64,000 bases of DNA, from positions 1 to 64,000 of the forward strand of contig CAZGIW010000004.1 of NCBI GenBank assembly GCA_964526285.1, given 5' to 3'. The notes below the pieces were generated by a model. It was not told where the DNA came from. It searched no databases and saw nothing but the letters and a program-made list of their open reading frames with translations. Source of the DNA: CAYMAZ01 sp964526285 (GTDB taxonomy: Bacteria > Bacteroidota > Bacteroidia > Bacteroidales > DTU049). The first letter of the stretch is position 1, and each line of letters begins with the position of its first letter. The position numbers and the translations under genes were made by a program. Below, in pieces: positions 55,910-64,000 of this stretch.

Positions 55910-58900
55910 TCATCGTGCAATCAGAATCCTCTCAATGTCACTTTCAACGTCATTGGAAATTCTGAACAAATACACTCCCTGTCTCAAATTGCTCAAATCT
56001 ATGCGAAGCATATTCATGCCCTGTGAACCCTGCAAATCTGATTGCTCAATCACGCGCTTTCCGTCTGATGAAACCATCTCAAGGCGAAATGCCCCTGTTT
56101 CTTTCAATACAAAACTGACAAAAATCTCATCATTGGCAGGATTGGGCGACACAGACATAATATAAAAACCCGGATCTATAATGGTGCACCAGGTGTTGTT
56201 GTTCAGATTCACATCTTCCACATCCTCATCCGGTAGTGCGCTGTAACATATTGATTTTTTTGTCTCAAGTAAATCATCTTCAAGCATGGTTCCAAAAGTA
56301 AACCAAATTGTCTGACCCGATGCCAGCTCACCTTCCCAGCGCTCAACAAAAGGAATCCCCTGGTCAACCTGCATCTTCATCAGCAAACTTCTTACAGTAC
56401 GGGTGCCCAGATTTTTTACCTGAATCATTGATTGAACCAAATTGCCGTCAACAACCTGATCAACTGCTGACACAGCAATATCATAGGTAGACGGTATCAC
56501 ATAAACAGTACCCCAGGCAGTATCATTGCAGGAATAGATATTGGTGGCAGTCAAATTGACAGTGTAAACATTTGTTTGAGTATAGGTGTGAACAGGATTT
56601 GGCAAAACCGAAAACACATCATCCCCAAAATTCCAGTAATATGACACTGCTCCTTCACTTTCATTTACAAATGTTACATCAAGTGGAGGAATACCATATT
56701 CAGGGCTAAATGAAAATGCAGCATGAGGGTAGGGATATACATTCACTGTTTGTGTTGCACTGTTTTTGCAACCCTGATCTGAGGTCACCATCAAAGAAAC
56801 ACTATATGAACCTGTATCGGGAAACAAGTACATGGGTTGCCACACTGAAGTGGTATCTTCTTCCGGAAAAGTCCACAGAAGATGATCAATAGTACCACCA
56901 ACAACACTGCTGGTATCAAAAAACTGCACAGGTGTGTTGAGACATGGCAATGAATAATCAAAGCCGGCAACAGGGATATGGTAAATTGTTACAGGTTTTG
57001 TGATGGTATTATCGCAGCCGTTGACAGACTTATTATATAATGTAACATCGTATGTGCCGGCATTTTGATACAGGTGCAAGGGATTGGGCAGGTTTGAAAC
57101 ACCCCCGTCACCAAAACTCCAGTTTCTGATAATAATGGTCTCATGTGCAGGCACTTGTGTTGTTTCAGTAAATGCTGTTGTTTGCCCTTTGCAGATGTTC
57201 GTCCATGAAAAATCAACAGGAGGAGTTGTTTTTATTTCAACAACATGCACAGCAGTGTCTCTGCATCCATTTTCACTGACAGCCACAAGATACACATCAT
57301 ACAAACCGGCTCCCGGAAAAGTTAGCAGTGGATGAGTGTTTGTGGAGTAATCAACCATCACATTGTTTGAATCCACTGCCCACCATTCATAAGCCTGAAT
57401 AATCCCGTATCCCAGAGTGGTCAGGTTTGTAAACTGGACTGGTTGCCCCGAGCAACCCATATATGGCAAAAAAGCAGCCTGAGGATTGGGCAAAACAAAT
57501 ACATTATTTATAATAGTAGCCACACAACCTGAATCGGTTTCCACATACAGTTCAACAGAATGATTTCCGCTTTGAGAAAACTCATACTGAGGGTGTTGCT
57601 GTGTGATGGTGTTGCCCTCAATTGTCCACTCCCAGTATGCAATGGCATCGGGGGCAGTGGCAGTTGAATTATCGGTAAAACTGGTGGGAAAGCCAAAACA
57701 CACTGAATCAGCAACAAAACCCACATCAGGTTTGTATCCCTGAAAAGCAACATTGATGGTGTCAATTGCAACACATCCTCTTGTATTGGTGGCAGTTACA
57801 GAATACTCTCCGGGAGTTTGCAAAACAATGGTTGGAGTAAACTCAAAAGTTGACCACACATAATCCACAGCCTGAGCAGCGCCTGTCACTAATCCAATGC
57901 TTTCACCGCTACACACAGAAAGATCAGGGCCAAGCGAAGCCTGCACAGCAAATGAATCCACAGCCACAACAAAGGTGTCGGTGAGGGAACATCCAGTCGA
58001 ATCAGTTACTTGCAGCCAGTATGTTCCCGGTTGTGAAACCTGAAGAGAATAGCCGGTTGAAGCATCCGACCACAAATAATCATAATCCACACACTGCAAC
58101 TGACAGGTATAGGCAACAGTATCGCCAAAACATATTGTTGTATCAGCAAATGCAAAATAAGGAAACTGTACACTGATTGTGTCACTGCTCAAACGCCCGA
58201 AAACATCCACAACCTGTACCCAGTATGAGCCCGATTGGCTCACAGTGATGGTATCGTCAGTGCTGCCCGTTGACCAGAGAACTGAGGTGTAGTCGGGACT
58301 GACGCCGAGAGTATATGGACAAAGAGAATAATCAAAAACTGTATCAGCTCCAAGGCTAACAGGAGGCGCATATTTGTCCATGAGATAGGTTTCAACCTGA
58401 ATGCGCTGTGGTTCTGTGAGGAGAGTGTCGTATAGGATGAATTCGGCCATGTCGCCTGTAAAATAACGAGCATCCAGTAAATACCTTGTTCCAACATTAA
58501 GTCCAGTTAAAAAATTATTTCCAATATTTTGAGTGCCAACCAATACTCCATTGTCATATAATCTTGCGGGATTAGTAAAAAACAAAGAGCTAATAGTAAA
58601 AAGAGGAGAAGGGGCTTTGTCATACATTATACTGTATCCACCTGTTGCGCCTGCATACATTCTTAACCAAATAAATGCATTGTAAGGGTAATTAAAAACC
58701 AGACTTGTTTGTTCAGTCAGACCGTCAAAAATCTCCTGAGCAATTTGAGTATGAATCCTCCATACAACAAATATTGTTATAGGTTGATAAAGTGTATCAA
58801 CAAAAATGGCTTGAAAATAATCATTTACTCCATCAAATTGAATTACAGGATAACCTCCAAAAGCATTTTCAATTAATAAGGGTTTGCGAGATTCAGTTAT

Positions 58901-59083
58901 TTGATTTAAATGTCTGTTATTACCGGATATATCAATCCACTGTGAGACAACATTGCTTGCTGCAACAACACTGTCGCCAATATACCAAGCCTGTAAACGT
59001 TGTAATGGTATCTGCGCATTTGTTTTCACAGATAGCGAGAATATGATTAGAAAACATATATATATAGAAAAAAAATTCTTCAT
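55910..59083 (-). CDS. Secreted protein with LamG-like head, Ig/PKD modules and type A T9SS sorting domain
   Basis: A 1,057-residue exported protein from the ATG at 59081-59083. Seen: signal peptide (MKNFFSIYICFLIIFSL...NAQ); LamG/concanavalin-like head to about residue 220 (LQAWYIGDSVV, VVSQWIDISGNNRHLNQ, VIQFDGVNDYFQAIF, GDMAEFILYDTLL); Ig-like modules (YTSVLWSTGSTDDTITVS, YLWSDASTGYSLQVS); five PKD-like modules with FxDxS, WTIEG, FGDGGVSNLPNPLHLY and YYWNFGDDVFSVLPNPVHTY; a CARDB-like part (VDQVVDGNLVQSMIQVKNLG); and a type A sorting domain (about 975-1057, VSPNPANDEIFVSFVL). A -7 TAAATTTG lies 22 bp upstream. Sugar binding by the head is plausible but not shown. Confidence 0.87.
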   Translation of the reverse strand: MKNFFSIYICFLIIFSLSVKTNAQIPLQRLQAWYIGDSVVAASNVVSQWIDISGNNRHLNQITESRKPLLIENAFGGYPVIQFDGVNDYFQAIFVDTLYQPITIFVVWRIHTQIAQEIFDGLTEQTSLVFNYPYNAFIWLRMYAGATGGYSIMYDKAPSPLFTISSLFFTNPARLYDNGVLVGTQNIGNNFLTGLNVGTRYLLDARYFTGDMAEFILYDTLLTEPQRIQVETYLMDKYAPPVSLGADTVFDYSLCPYTLGVSPDYTSVLWSTGSTDDTITVSQSGSYWVQVVDVFGRLSSDTISVQFPYFAFADTTICFGDTVAYTCQLQCVDYDYLWSDASTGYSLQVSQPGTYWLQVTDSTGCSLTDTFVVAVDSFAVQASLGPDLSVCSGESIGLVTGAAQAVDYVWSTFEFTPTIVLQTPGEYSVTATNTRGCVAIDTINVAFQGYKPDVGFVADSVCFGFPTSFTDNSTATAPDAIAYWEWTIEGNTITQQHPQYEFSQSGNHSVELYVETDSGCVATIINNVFVLPNPQAAFLPYMGCSGQPVQFTNLTTLGYGIIQAYEWWAVDSNNVMVDYSTNTHPLLTFPGAGLYDVYLVAVSENGCRDTAVHVVEIKTTPPVDFSWTNICKGQTTAFTETTQVPAHETIIIRNWSFGDGGVSNLPNPLHLYQNAGTYDVTLYNKSVNGCDNTITKPVTIYHIPVAGFDYSLPCLNTPVQFFDTSSVVGGTIDHLLWTFPEEDTTSVWQPMYLFPDTGSYSVSLMVTSDQGCKNSATQTVNVYPYPHAAFSFSPEYGIPPLDVTFVNESEGAVSYYWNFGDDVFSVLPNPVHTYTQTNVYTVNLTATNIYSCNDTAWGTVYVIPSTYDIAVSAVDQVVDGNLVQSMIQVKNLGTRTVRSLLMKMQVDQGIPFVERWEGELASGQTIWFTFGTMLEDDLLETKKSICYSALPDEDVEDVNLNNNTWCTIIDPGFYIMSVSPNPANDEIFVSFVLKETGAFRLEMVSSDGKRVIEQSDLQGSQGMNMLRIDLSNLRQGVYLFRISNDVESDIERILIAR

Positions 59084-59104
59084 AATATTAAAATAAAACT
59101 TTAG

Positions 59105-59112
59105 CAAATTTA
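59105..59112 (-). promoter_or_regulatory. -7 promoter element for the LamG/PKD gene
   Basis: Minus-strand TAAATTTG fully matches TAnnTTTG, 21 bp before the start codon. Confidence 0.55.
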
Positions 59113-59212
59113 CAAAAAAAACCTCATCAGATGTGTTTTTATTATTTGTTAAATTATTTAACATAGACTTCTTTTTTAAAAGATTGTTTAATATGGAGTT
59201 ATTATTTATTAC

Positions 59213-59220
59213 TAATTTTG
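59213..59220 (+). promoter_or_regulatory. -7 promoter element for the sugar operon
   Basis: TAATTTTG is a full TAnnTTTG match, 27 bp before the legB-like ATG. A TTG at 59185-59187 lies 25 nt upstream, farther than usual. Confidence 0.5.
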
Positions 59221-59247
59221 TAAGCAGCATAAGAGAAAATAGATAAC

Positions 59248-60222
59248 ATGAAAATACTTGTAACAGGAGCAGATGGATTTATTGGGTCGCACTTAACTGA
59301 GATGTTGTTAAAAAAAGGGTATAGTGTAAGAGCTCTTTCTTATTACAATTCATTCAACAATTGGGGTTGGTTGGAGGGTGTTATTCATAATCAACTTGAA
59401 ATTGTGAGTGGGGATATACGAGATCCTTTTTTTTGCAGTGAACTTGTGAAGGGTGTTGATAAAATTTTTCACCTGGCAGCATTAATTGCGATACCTTATT
59501 CTTATATTGCCCCACAATCATATATTGAAACAAATATTAACGGGACATTGAATATTTGTGATGCCGCTAAAAAGAATAATATTAAAAAAGTTGTCATTGC
59601 ATCTACAAGTGAAGTTTATGGTACAGCCAAATATGTTCCAATAGATGAAAACCACCCAAAACAACCTCAGTCACCTTATTCTGCATCAAAAATTGGAGCA
59701 GATATGATTGCTTTAAGTTATTATAACTCATTTGGTTTACCCGTCGTCATAGCAAGGCCATTTAACACATATGGACCAAGGCAATCAGCCAGAGCAATAA
59801 TACCAACAATTATCTCGCAAATTTCAGATGGCAAGAAAAAAATCGAATTGGGAGACCTAAATCCTTTGCGGGATTTTACTTTTGTAAGGGACACATGTAT
59901 GGGATTTATTGCATTGTCTGAGAGCGACTCTGCCATTGGGCAAGAAATTAATATATCATCGAAAAGTGAGATTTCCATTGGGGGACTTGCAGATTTAATT
60001 GCAAAAAAAATGAAATCAAATGTAGAGTTTGTTGTTAAAAAGGAAAGGATAAGACCAAAGGGCTCGGAAGTTTTAAGATTAATGGGTGACAACACAAAGT
60101 TGTTTGAGTTAACAGGGTTTAAGCCATCAATAACACTCAATGATGGAATTGAAGCAACTGTTACCTGGTTTAAGGAAAAGAACAATTTGTTAAAGTATAA
60201 AACGACAATATACAACATATAA
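59248..60222 (+). CDS. legB: LegB-like NDP-sugar 4,6-dehydratase (SDR)
   Basis: A 324-residue extended SDR enzyme of the nucleotide-sugar 4,6-dehydratase group. Seen: nucleotide motif TGADGFIGSH (Gly7, Gly10, Gly13), GDIRDP, HLAALIAIPYSY, catalytic ASTSEVYG with Y144xxxK148 in SPYSASKIGADMIALSYY, ARPFNTYGPRQSARAIIPTII and LNPLRDFTFVRDT. The YNSFNNWGWLE and IAIPYSYIAPQSYIETNINGT patterns match LegB of legionaminic acid pathways, which dehydrates GDP-GlcNAc. First of five genes; the next starts 4 bp later. NDP identity (GDP or UDP) cannot be told from sequence. Confidence 0.88.
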   Translation: MKILVTGADGFIGSHLTEMLLKKGYSVRALSYYNSFNNWGWLEGVIHNQLEIVSGDIRDPFFCSELVKGVDKIFHLAALIAIPYSYIAPQSYIETNINGTLNICDAAKKNNIKKVVIASTSEVYGTAKYVPIDENHPKQPQSPYSASKIGADMIALSYYNSFGLPVVIARPFNTYGPRQSARAIIPTIISQISDGKKKIELGDLNPLRDFTFVRDTCMGFIALSESDSAIGQEINISSKSEISIGGLADLIAKKMKSNVEFVVKKERIRPKGSEVLRLMGDNTKLFELTGFKPSITLNDGIEATVTWFKEKNNLLKYKTTIYNI

Positions 60223-60226
60223 GCTT

Positions 60227-61363
60227 ATGCCATATAAGATTCCTCTTTTTAAACTAAATTTTGATGATGAAGAAAAGCAAGCTGTAATTCAGACAATTGA
60301 ATCAAATTGGATTTCTTTAGGACCAAAGTGTCAGGAGTTTGAAAAAACATTTGCTGATATGTTGAAAGTAAAGCATGCCCTTAGTTTATCAAGTTGCACA
60401 AGTGCACTCCATTTAGCGATGATATTATTGGGGATAAAGAAAGGTGATGAGGTTATTTGCCCTTCACTTACTTTTGCAGCAACTGTTAATGCAATTAAAT
60501 ACGTAGAAGCCAAGCCTGTGTTTTGTGATATTTATGGAGTGGAAAACCTTAATATTAATGCTGAACATATTGAAGATTTAATTACTCCCGAAACAAAGGC
60601 AATAATGGTAATGCATTTTGGTGGTTTTCCATGTGAAATGGATAAAATCATGCAATTGTCTTTAAAATATAATTTGTTCGTTATTGAAGATGCAAGTCAT
60701 GCACCGCTTTCGAATTATAAAGGAAGGAAGTTGGGTACAATTGGACATGTGGGGTGTTTTAGTTTCTTTTCCAACAAGAATATTTCAACTGGAGAAGGAG
60801 GGATGCTCATTACTAATGATGAGGACATTTTTAATAAAGCAAAATTGCTTAGGTCTCATGGCATGACAACAATGTCCTATCAGCGTGCTTCTGGACATGC
60901 TACGGATTATGATATTCATGATATTGGTTACAATTATCGAATGGATGATATAAGAGCAAGTATTGGTATTGTTCAATTGAGTAAATTAGAGGAAGATTTA
61001 AGAAAAAGAAGCCATGTCAGAAAACAATATATTGAATATTTAAAGGATTATGAAGAAATACTTATCCCTTTTAAAAATTCCTCTGAATATGTAAGTAATT
61101 ATGTGTTTCCAATTGTTCTTAAAAGCTCGAATAGAAAGAAAAGGGATGAAGTAAGAAATTATTTACATCAGCATGGAGTACAAACAAGTGTTCATTATCC
61201 ATCAGTTCATAAGTTTTCAATCTACAAAAATGCCTCTTTTATTCTACCAGAAACTGAATATGTCAGTGATAATGAAATTACTCTTCCTATGTATGGATCA
61301 TTGCGTGAAGATGAAGTAAAGTATATTTGCAATAAAATAGGTGAAGCTAAAAGTAATGGATAA
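60227..61363 (+). CDS. DegT/DnrJ/EryC1/StrS-family sugar aminotransferase
   Basis: PLP-dependent transamination of a keto-sugar nucleotide, probably the product of the dehydratase before it. 378 residues. Seen: GPKCQEFEKTFADMLKVKHALSLSSCTSALHLA, CPSLTFAATVNAI, VIEDASHAP (Asp155 to the pyridine), the PLP Lys184 in CFSFFSNKNISTGEGGMLI, and NYRMDDIRASIGIVQL. It starts 4 bp after legB. It is not the classic LegC N-terminal sequence (WVSxxGxYxxxFE), so a 4-amino or 3-amino product remains open. The next gene overlaps its stop by 8 bp. Confidence 0.87.
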   Translation: MPYKIPLFKLNFDDEEKQAVIQTIESNWISLGPKCQEFEKTFADMLKVKHALSLSSCTSALHLAMILLGIKKGDEVICPSLTFAATVNAIKYVEAKPVFCDIYGVENLNINAEHIEDLITPETKAIMVMHFGGFPCEMDKIMQLSLKYNLFVIEDASHAPLSNYKGRKLGTIGHVGCFSFFSNKNISTGEGGMLITNDEDIFNKAKLLRSHGMTTMSYQRASGHATDYDIHDIGYNYRMDDIRASIGIVQLSKLEEDLRKRSHVRKQYIEYLKDYEEILIPFKNSSEYVSNYVFPIVLKSSNRKKRDEVRNYLHQHGVQTSVHYPSVHKFSIYKNASFILPETEYVSDNEITLPMYGSLREDEVKYICNKIGEAKSNG

Positions 61364-62516
61364 AAAAAGTATTCTTGTTTTTGGTGGTGGGGAGCTTCAA
61401 AAATCTCTCATTATTCAGTGCAAAAAAAATAATCTAAACACCATTGTTGTTGATCCTAACCCCGATGCAGTTTGCAAAAATCTGGCAGATATCTTTGAGG
61501 TCGTTAATGCTAATGATTTTCATGAAACATGTAAAGTTGTTGATAAGCATAAAATTGAAGCAATAATTACCAGTTCAACTGATAAACCATTGAAGATGAT
61601 GTCTGTTGTTGCAAGAAAATATGGGTTCCCTTTTATTTCAGAATCAACAGCATCTTTTGCTACCAACAAATGGCTAATGAAGGATGTGTTTTTGAAAGCA
61701 GGAATATTGTGCGCTAAAGGTTATGAATTTTCTGCAATTAGCCATTTGAAAGAGTTTCCAGTAGTTGTCAAGCCAGTAGATAGTTCAGGCAGCAGGGGTG
61801 TAAGGATTTGTGAGAGTAAAGAAGATGCTTTAAAAGCACTTCAAGAAATTAATATTTTTTCAAAACATCAATATGCTATTGCTGAAGAATTTATTAGTGG
61901 GCATGAGTTTAGTGTTGAAGCTCTTCATTTTAATGGAGAAAGCCATGTAGTTCAAATCACAGAGAAAACAGTTACTCCGTTTCCCCATTTTGTTGAAACT
62001 TCTCATATGCAACCAGCATCATTAGACGATTCAGTAAAAGAGGAAATAATGAAATTAACATCCAAAATTGCTTCTGTATTTGGTTTTGAAAATTGTGCAT
62101 CTCATAATGAATTTAAAGTCAATAAGAATGGAATTTATGCAATTGAGGTCAGTCCCCGGCTTGGAGGTGACAGAATAAGCTCTCATCTTGTTCCTTTGTC
62201 AACAGGCATAAATATGGAGCAATGTCTGATTGAAATTGCATTAGGTCAAATTCCAAAGATAAAAAAGAAAAATAATCATGCTGCAGGAATATTTTTCTTT
62301 ATTTTTGATGATGAATTTTTTCCGGAGGTTCATGTGAATAATATTGAAGGACTTGATAACATCGAAGAAGTTTTTGTTCCTTTTCATGCAGGTCAGAAAG
62401 TACCTGAAATTAAGTCAAGCCATGATCGTTATGGATATTTTATTATTGAAGAGGAAAACAGGGAAGAATTGATTAAATATAAAAACTATGTTTTAGATTT
62501 GCTTTTCAAAAATTAG
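61356..62516 (+). CDS. ATP-grasp ligase, family not assigned
   Basis: A 386-residue ATP-grasp enzyme (carboxylate-amine or -thiol ligase fold). Start at ATG 61356, 8 bp inside the previous gene's end. Seen: N-terminal Rossmann-like pre-domain (ILVFGGGELQKSLI, TIVVDPNPDAV), VVKPVDSSGSRGV as ATP-binding loop, IAEEFISGHEFSVEAL, NEFKVNKNGIYAIEVSPRLGGD with metal ligands (Asn/Glu). Similar enzymes form amide bonds with amino acids or activate carboxylates in sugar or antibiotic pathways. It is not a standard member of the legionaminic acid pathway, so it points to an amino-acyl or carboxyl-linked modification of the sugar (inference). Confidence 0.82.
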   Translation: MDKKSILVFGGGELQKSLIIQCKKNNLNTIVVDPNPDAVCKNLADIFEVVNANDFHETCKVVDKHKIEAIITSSTDKPLKMMSVVARKYGFPFISESTASFATNKWLMKDVFLKAGILCAKGYEFSAISHLKEFPVVVKPVDSSGSRGVRICESKEDALKALQEINIFSKHQYAIAEEFISGHEFSVEALHFNGESHVVQITEKTVTPFPHFVETSHMQPASLDDSVKEEIMKLTSKIASVFGFENCASHNEFKVNKNGIYAIEVSPRLGGDRISSHLVPLSTGINMEQCLIEIALGQIPKIKKKNNHAAGIFFFIFDDEFFPEVHVNNIEGLDNIEEVFVPFHAGQKVPEIKSSHDRYGYFIIEEENREELIKYKNYVLDLLFKN

Positions 62517-62521
62517 TAATT

Positions 62522-63166
62522 ATGAATAAACAAAGATTAGCTATAATTGGAGCTGGTGATATGGCAAGGCAGATTGCACATTATGTGGCAAATGATAAAA
62601 GGTATGAGGTTATAGGCTTTGTTGATGATTATACTCCTGTCAATTCACCGGTTGGAAAATACTCAGTATTATCAAAACTGGATTCCGCTGAGACAAATTT
62701 TAAAAAGGGGCTTTTTGATTTGCTTATTGTTGCAGTTGGGTATTCTCGAATGAATTATCGTAAACTAGTTTTTGATATGTTTGATGGTATAATCCCTTTT
62801 GCAACATTTGTGCATTCTTCTTGTTTTATTGATTCTTCTGTAAATCTAAGTAGAGGCGTTATCGTTTTTCCTGGTTGTGTCATTGATTCTAATGTTACTC
62901 TTGGAAAAAATGTTTTTGTTCATTGTGGTAGTGTGATATCGCACGATTCGAAAGTTGGTAGTCACACATATGTATCTCCCTCTGTTAGTATTGCTGGCAA
63001 CTGTGTGATTGGAGAGTCATGTATTTTAGGGATTTCCACAACAATAATTGACAGAATTTCCATTTGTGAGAGTGTTAGGACGGGTGGTGGAACAGTTGTG
63101 ATTAATAACATAAATGAAGCAGGGACATATGTCGGTGTTCCTGCAAGAAAAATTAATGATAAGTAA
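62522..63166 (+). CDS. PglD/NeuD-like hexapeptide acetyltransferase
   Basis: A 214-residue sugar N- or O-acetyltransferase. Seen: N-terminal Rossmann-like domain (LAIIGAGDMARQIAHYV, VIGFVDD) and a C-terminal left-handed parallel beta-helix of hexapeptide turns (VNLSRGVIVFPGCVIDSNVTLGKN, VFVHCGSVISHDSKVGSHTYVSP, SIAGNCVIGESCILG), ending VPARKI. The family uses acetyl-CoA on amino-sugar nucleotides (PglD) or sialic acid (NeuD). Starts 5 bp after the ATP-grasp gene. Following the aminotransferase, acetylation of the newly added amino group is the likely role. Confidence 0.88.
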   Translation: MNKQRLAIIGAGDMARQIAHYVANDKRYEVIGFVDDYTPVNSPVGKYSVLSKLDSAETNFKKGLFDLLIVAVGYSRMNYRKLVFDMFDGIIPFATFVHSSCFIDSSVNLSRGVIVFPGCVIDSNVTLGKNVFVHCGSVISHDSKVGSHTYVSPSVSIAGNCVIGESCILGISTTIIDRISICESVRTGGGTVVINNINEAGTYVGVPARKINDK

Positions 63167-64000
63167 AAAACTGATGAAAAAAAACCAAATATCACCTTCA
63201 ATTAGTATTCTTGATGCTTTGAGACTCATGGATGAAATTAATAAAAAATTGTTGTTTGTAGTTGAAAAAAACGACAAGTTTATTGGTGTAATTAGCCTTG
63301 GTGACATTCAGAGAGCAATTATAAAGGAAATTTCACTTGAAACTCCAGTGAAGAATATTATGAGGGATATAATTACAATTGCAAAAGACTGTCAGTCAAC
63401 AGATGAGATAAGGCAAATGATGCTTGAAAAAAGAACTGAGGCGATGCCTGTTATAAATTCTGACGGTAAGCTGGTAAAAGTTTTTTATTGGGAGGATTTT
63501 TTTTCATCTGGTTCATTTCAGGAAATTAAATCAATTAACCTGCCTGTTGTTATAATGGCAGGAGGGGTTGGGAGCAGGCTTAAGCCATTAACCAATGTAA
63601 TTCCTAAGCCACTGATCCCTATTAATGAAAAAACAATAATTGAAGAAATTATTGATAGTTTTCTCAAATATTCATGTTCAAATTTTTTTATTACTGTTAA
63701 CTATAGGTATGAAATTTTGAAATACTATATTGATAATAACGTAATAAAAAACAATATAGATGTTAGCTATATTAGAGAGGAAAAGCCATTGGGCACAGCA
63801 GGCAGCTTAAGACTTTTGAGAGATAAGATTAAGACTACTTTTTTTGTTTCCAATTGTGATATTCTTATAGATCAGGATTATTCTGAAATATTGGATTATC
63901 ACAAAGATAACAAGAATGTTCTAACAGTTGTTGCTGCCATGAAAAACTACTCAATCCCATACGGAACACTTGAAACCGGCAAAGACGGGTTGTTGACTAA
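63156..64000 (+). CDS. CBS-domain nucleotidyltransferase (PtmE-like), 3' end beyond window
   Basis: Open to the window end, so partial. Start could be ATG 63156 (overlapping the previous stop by 11 bp) or ATG 63174 in the same frame. Seen: two CBS motifs at the N-terminus (SPSISILDALRLMDEI, FIGVISLGDIQRAII; MRDIITIAKDC, VINSDGKLVKVFYWEDFF), then the nucleotidyltransferase start VVIMAGGVGSRLKPLT, PKPLIPINEKTIIEEI and FVSNCDIL. This matches PtmE-type proteins that make an NDP-hexosamine (GDP-glucosamine in Campylobacter). It therefore probably supplies the substrate for the LegB-like enzyme. Confidence 0.85.
   Translation, partial: MISKKLMKKNQISPSISILDALRLMDEINKKLLFVVEKNDKFIGVISLGDIQRAIIKEISLETPVKNIMRDIITIAKDCQSTDEIRQMMLEKRTEAMPVINSDGKLVKVFYWEDFFSSGSFQEIKSINLPVVIMAGGVGSRLKPLTNVIPKPLIPINEKTIIEEIIDSFLKYSCSNFFITVNYRYEILKYYIDNNVIKNNIDVSYIREEKPLGTAGSLRLLRDKIKTTFFVSNCDILIDQDYSEILDYHKDNKNVLTVVAAMKNYSIPYGTLETGKDGLLT

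Noticed and set aside
59721..60218. 165-residue minus-strand reading opposite legB
   Set aside because: Shadow of the dehydratase; the plus strand carries all catalytic motifs.

Overview
The window comes from a Bacteroidota (Bacteroidetes) genome of moderate-to-low GC. The evidence is a fused SecD-SecF translocase gene, many large secreted proteins ending in type IX secretion (T9SS) sorting domains, a PorP/SprF-type outer-membrane protein next to SprB-repeat adhesins, almost no Shine-Dalgarno sequences, and repeated TAnnTTTG -7 promoter elements. One run of exactly 100 N (53053-53152) shows it is a scaffold from a draft or metagenome assembly.

Layout. 1-2.5 kb: three TonB-family energy transducers on the minus strand. 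2.6-3.3 kb: gcvH overlapping a VanZ-like gene. 3.5-5.1 kb: an ECF sigma factor followed directly by a probable membrane anti-sigma factor. 5.3-6.7 kb: a head-GIN/beta-barrel fusion. 6.7-14.3 kb: secDF, an unrecognised membrane-anchored protein built from IPV-type quasi-repeats, and dnaE. 14.4-17.6 kb: a T9SS cargo protein, thioredoxin, a DUF58 protein and a small hypothetical protein. 17.7-27.8 kb: a five-gene minus-strand T9SS/gliding-type surface operon (small secreted protein, two nine-repeat SprB-like adhesins with type B sorting domains, PorP/SprF, and an OmpA-family protein with an unusual nested SPOR-like segment). 28.0-36.0 kb: a 2,658-residue secreted protein with ten tandem beta modules and a seven-blade RCC1 propeller. 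36.0-36.3 kb: an array of five palindromic hairpins. 36.3-42.8 kb: a CapA-family phosphatase-like protein and a 1,730-residue T9SS cargo with twelve PKD-like repeats. 43.0-51.5 kb: isoaspartyl dipeptidase, a divergent glutamine synthetase, a secreted subtilisin, a Usp-like protein and an ABC-F ATPase. 51.5-53.2 kb: a repeat island with a REP-associated (Y1/HUH) tyrosine transposase, 211-bp direct repeats and many hairpins. 53.2-55.2 kb: a DusB-like tRNA-dihydrouridine synthase and a CPBP protease, divergent. 55.9-59.1 kb: a LamG/PKD T9SS cargo. 59.2 kb to the end: a tightly packed sugar operon headed by a LegB-like 4,6-dehydratase, with a DegT aminotransferase, an ATP-grasp enzyme, a PglD/NeuD-like acetyltransferase and a CBS-domain nucleotidyltransferase cut by the window end.

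How it works together. Seven genes encode T9SS cargo (five with type A sorting domains, two with type B), so much of the window serves the cell surface. The PorP/SprF and OmpA-family proteins are the likely outer-membrane and periplasmic anchors for the two SprB-like adhesins, the TonB proteins would energise outer-membrane transport, and SecDF drives export across the inner membrane. The final operon probably makes an NDP-activated diamino or nonulosonic sugar for surface glycans. The most unusual signal is the hairpin family shared by the 36-kb array and the 52-kb transposase island: at least six different arm sequences, mostly around the same CTRAAG centre and at partly conserved spacing. 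I found no rRNA, tRNA or CRISPR.
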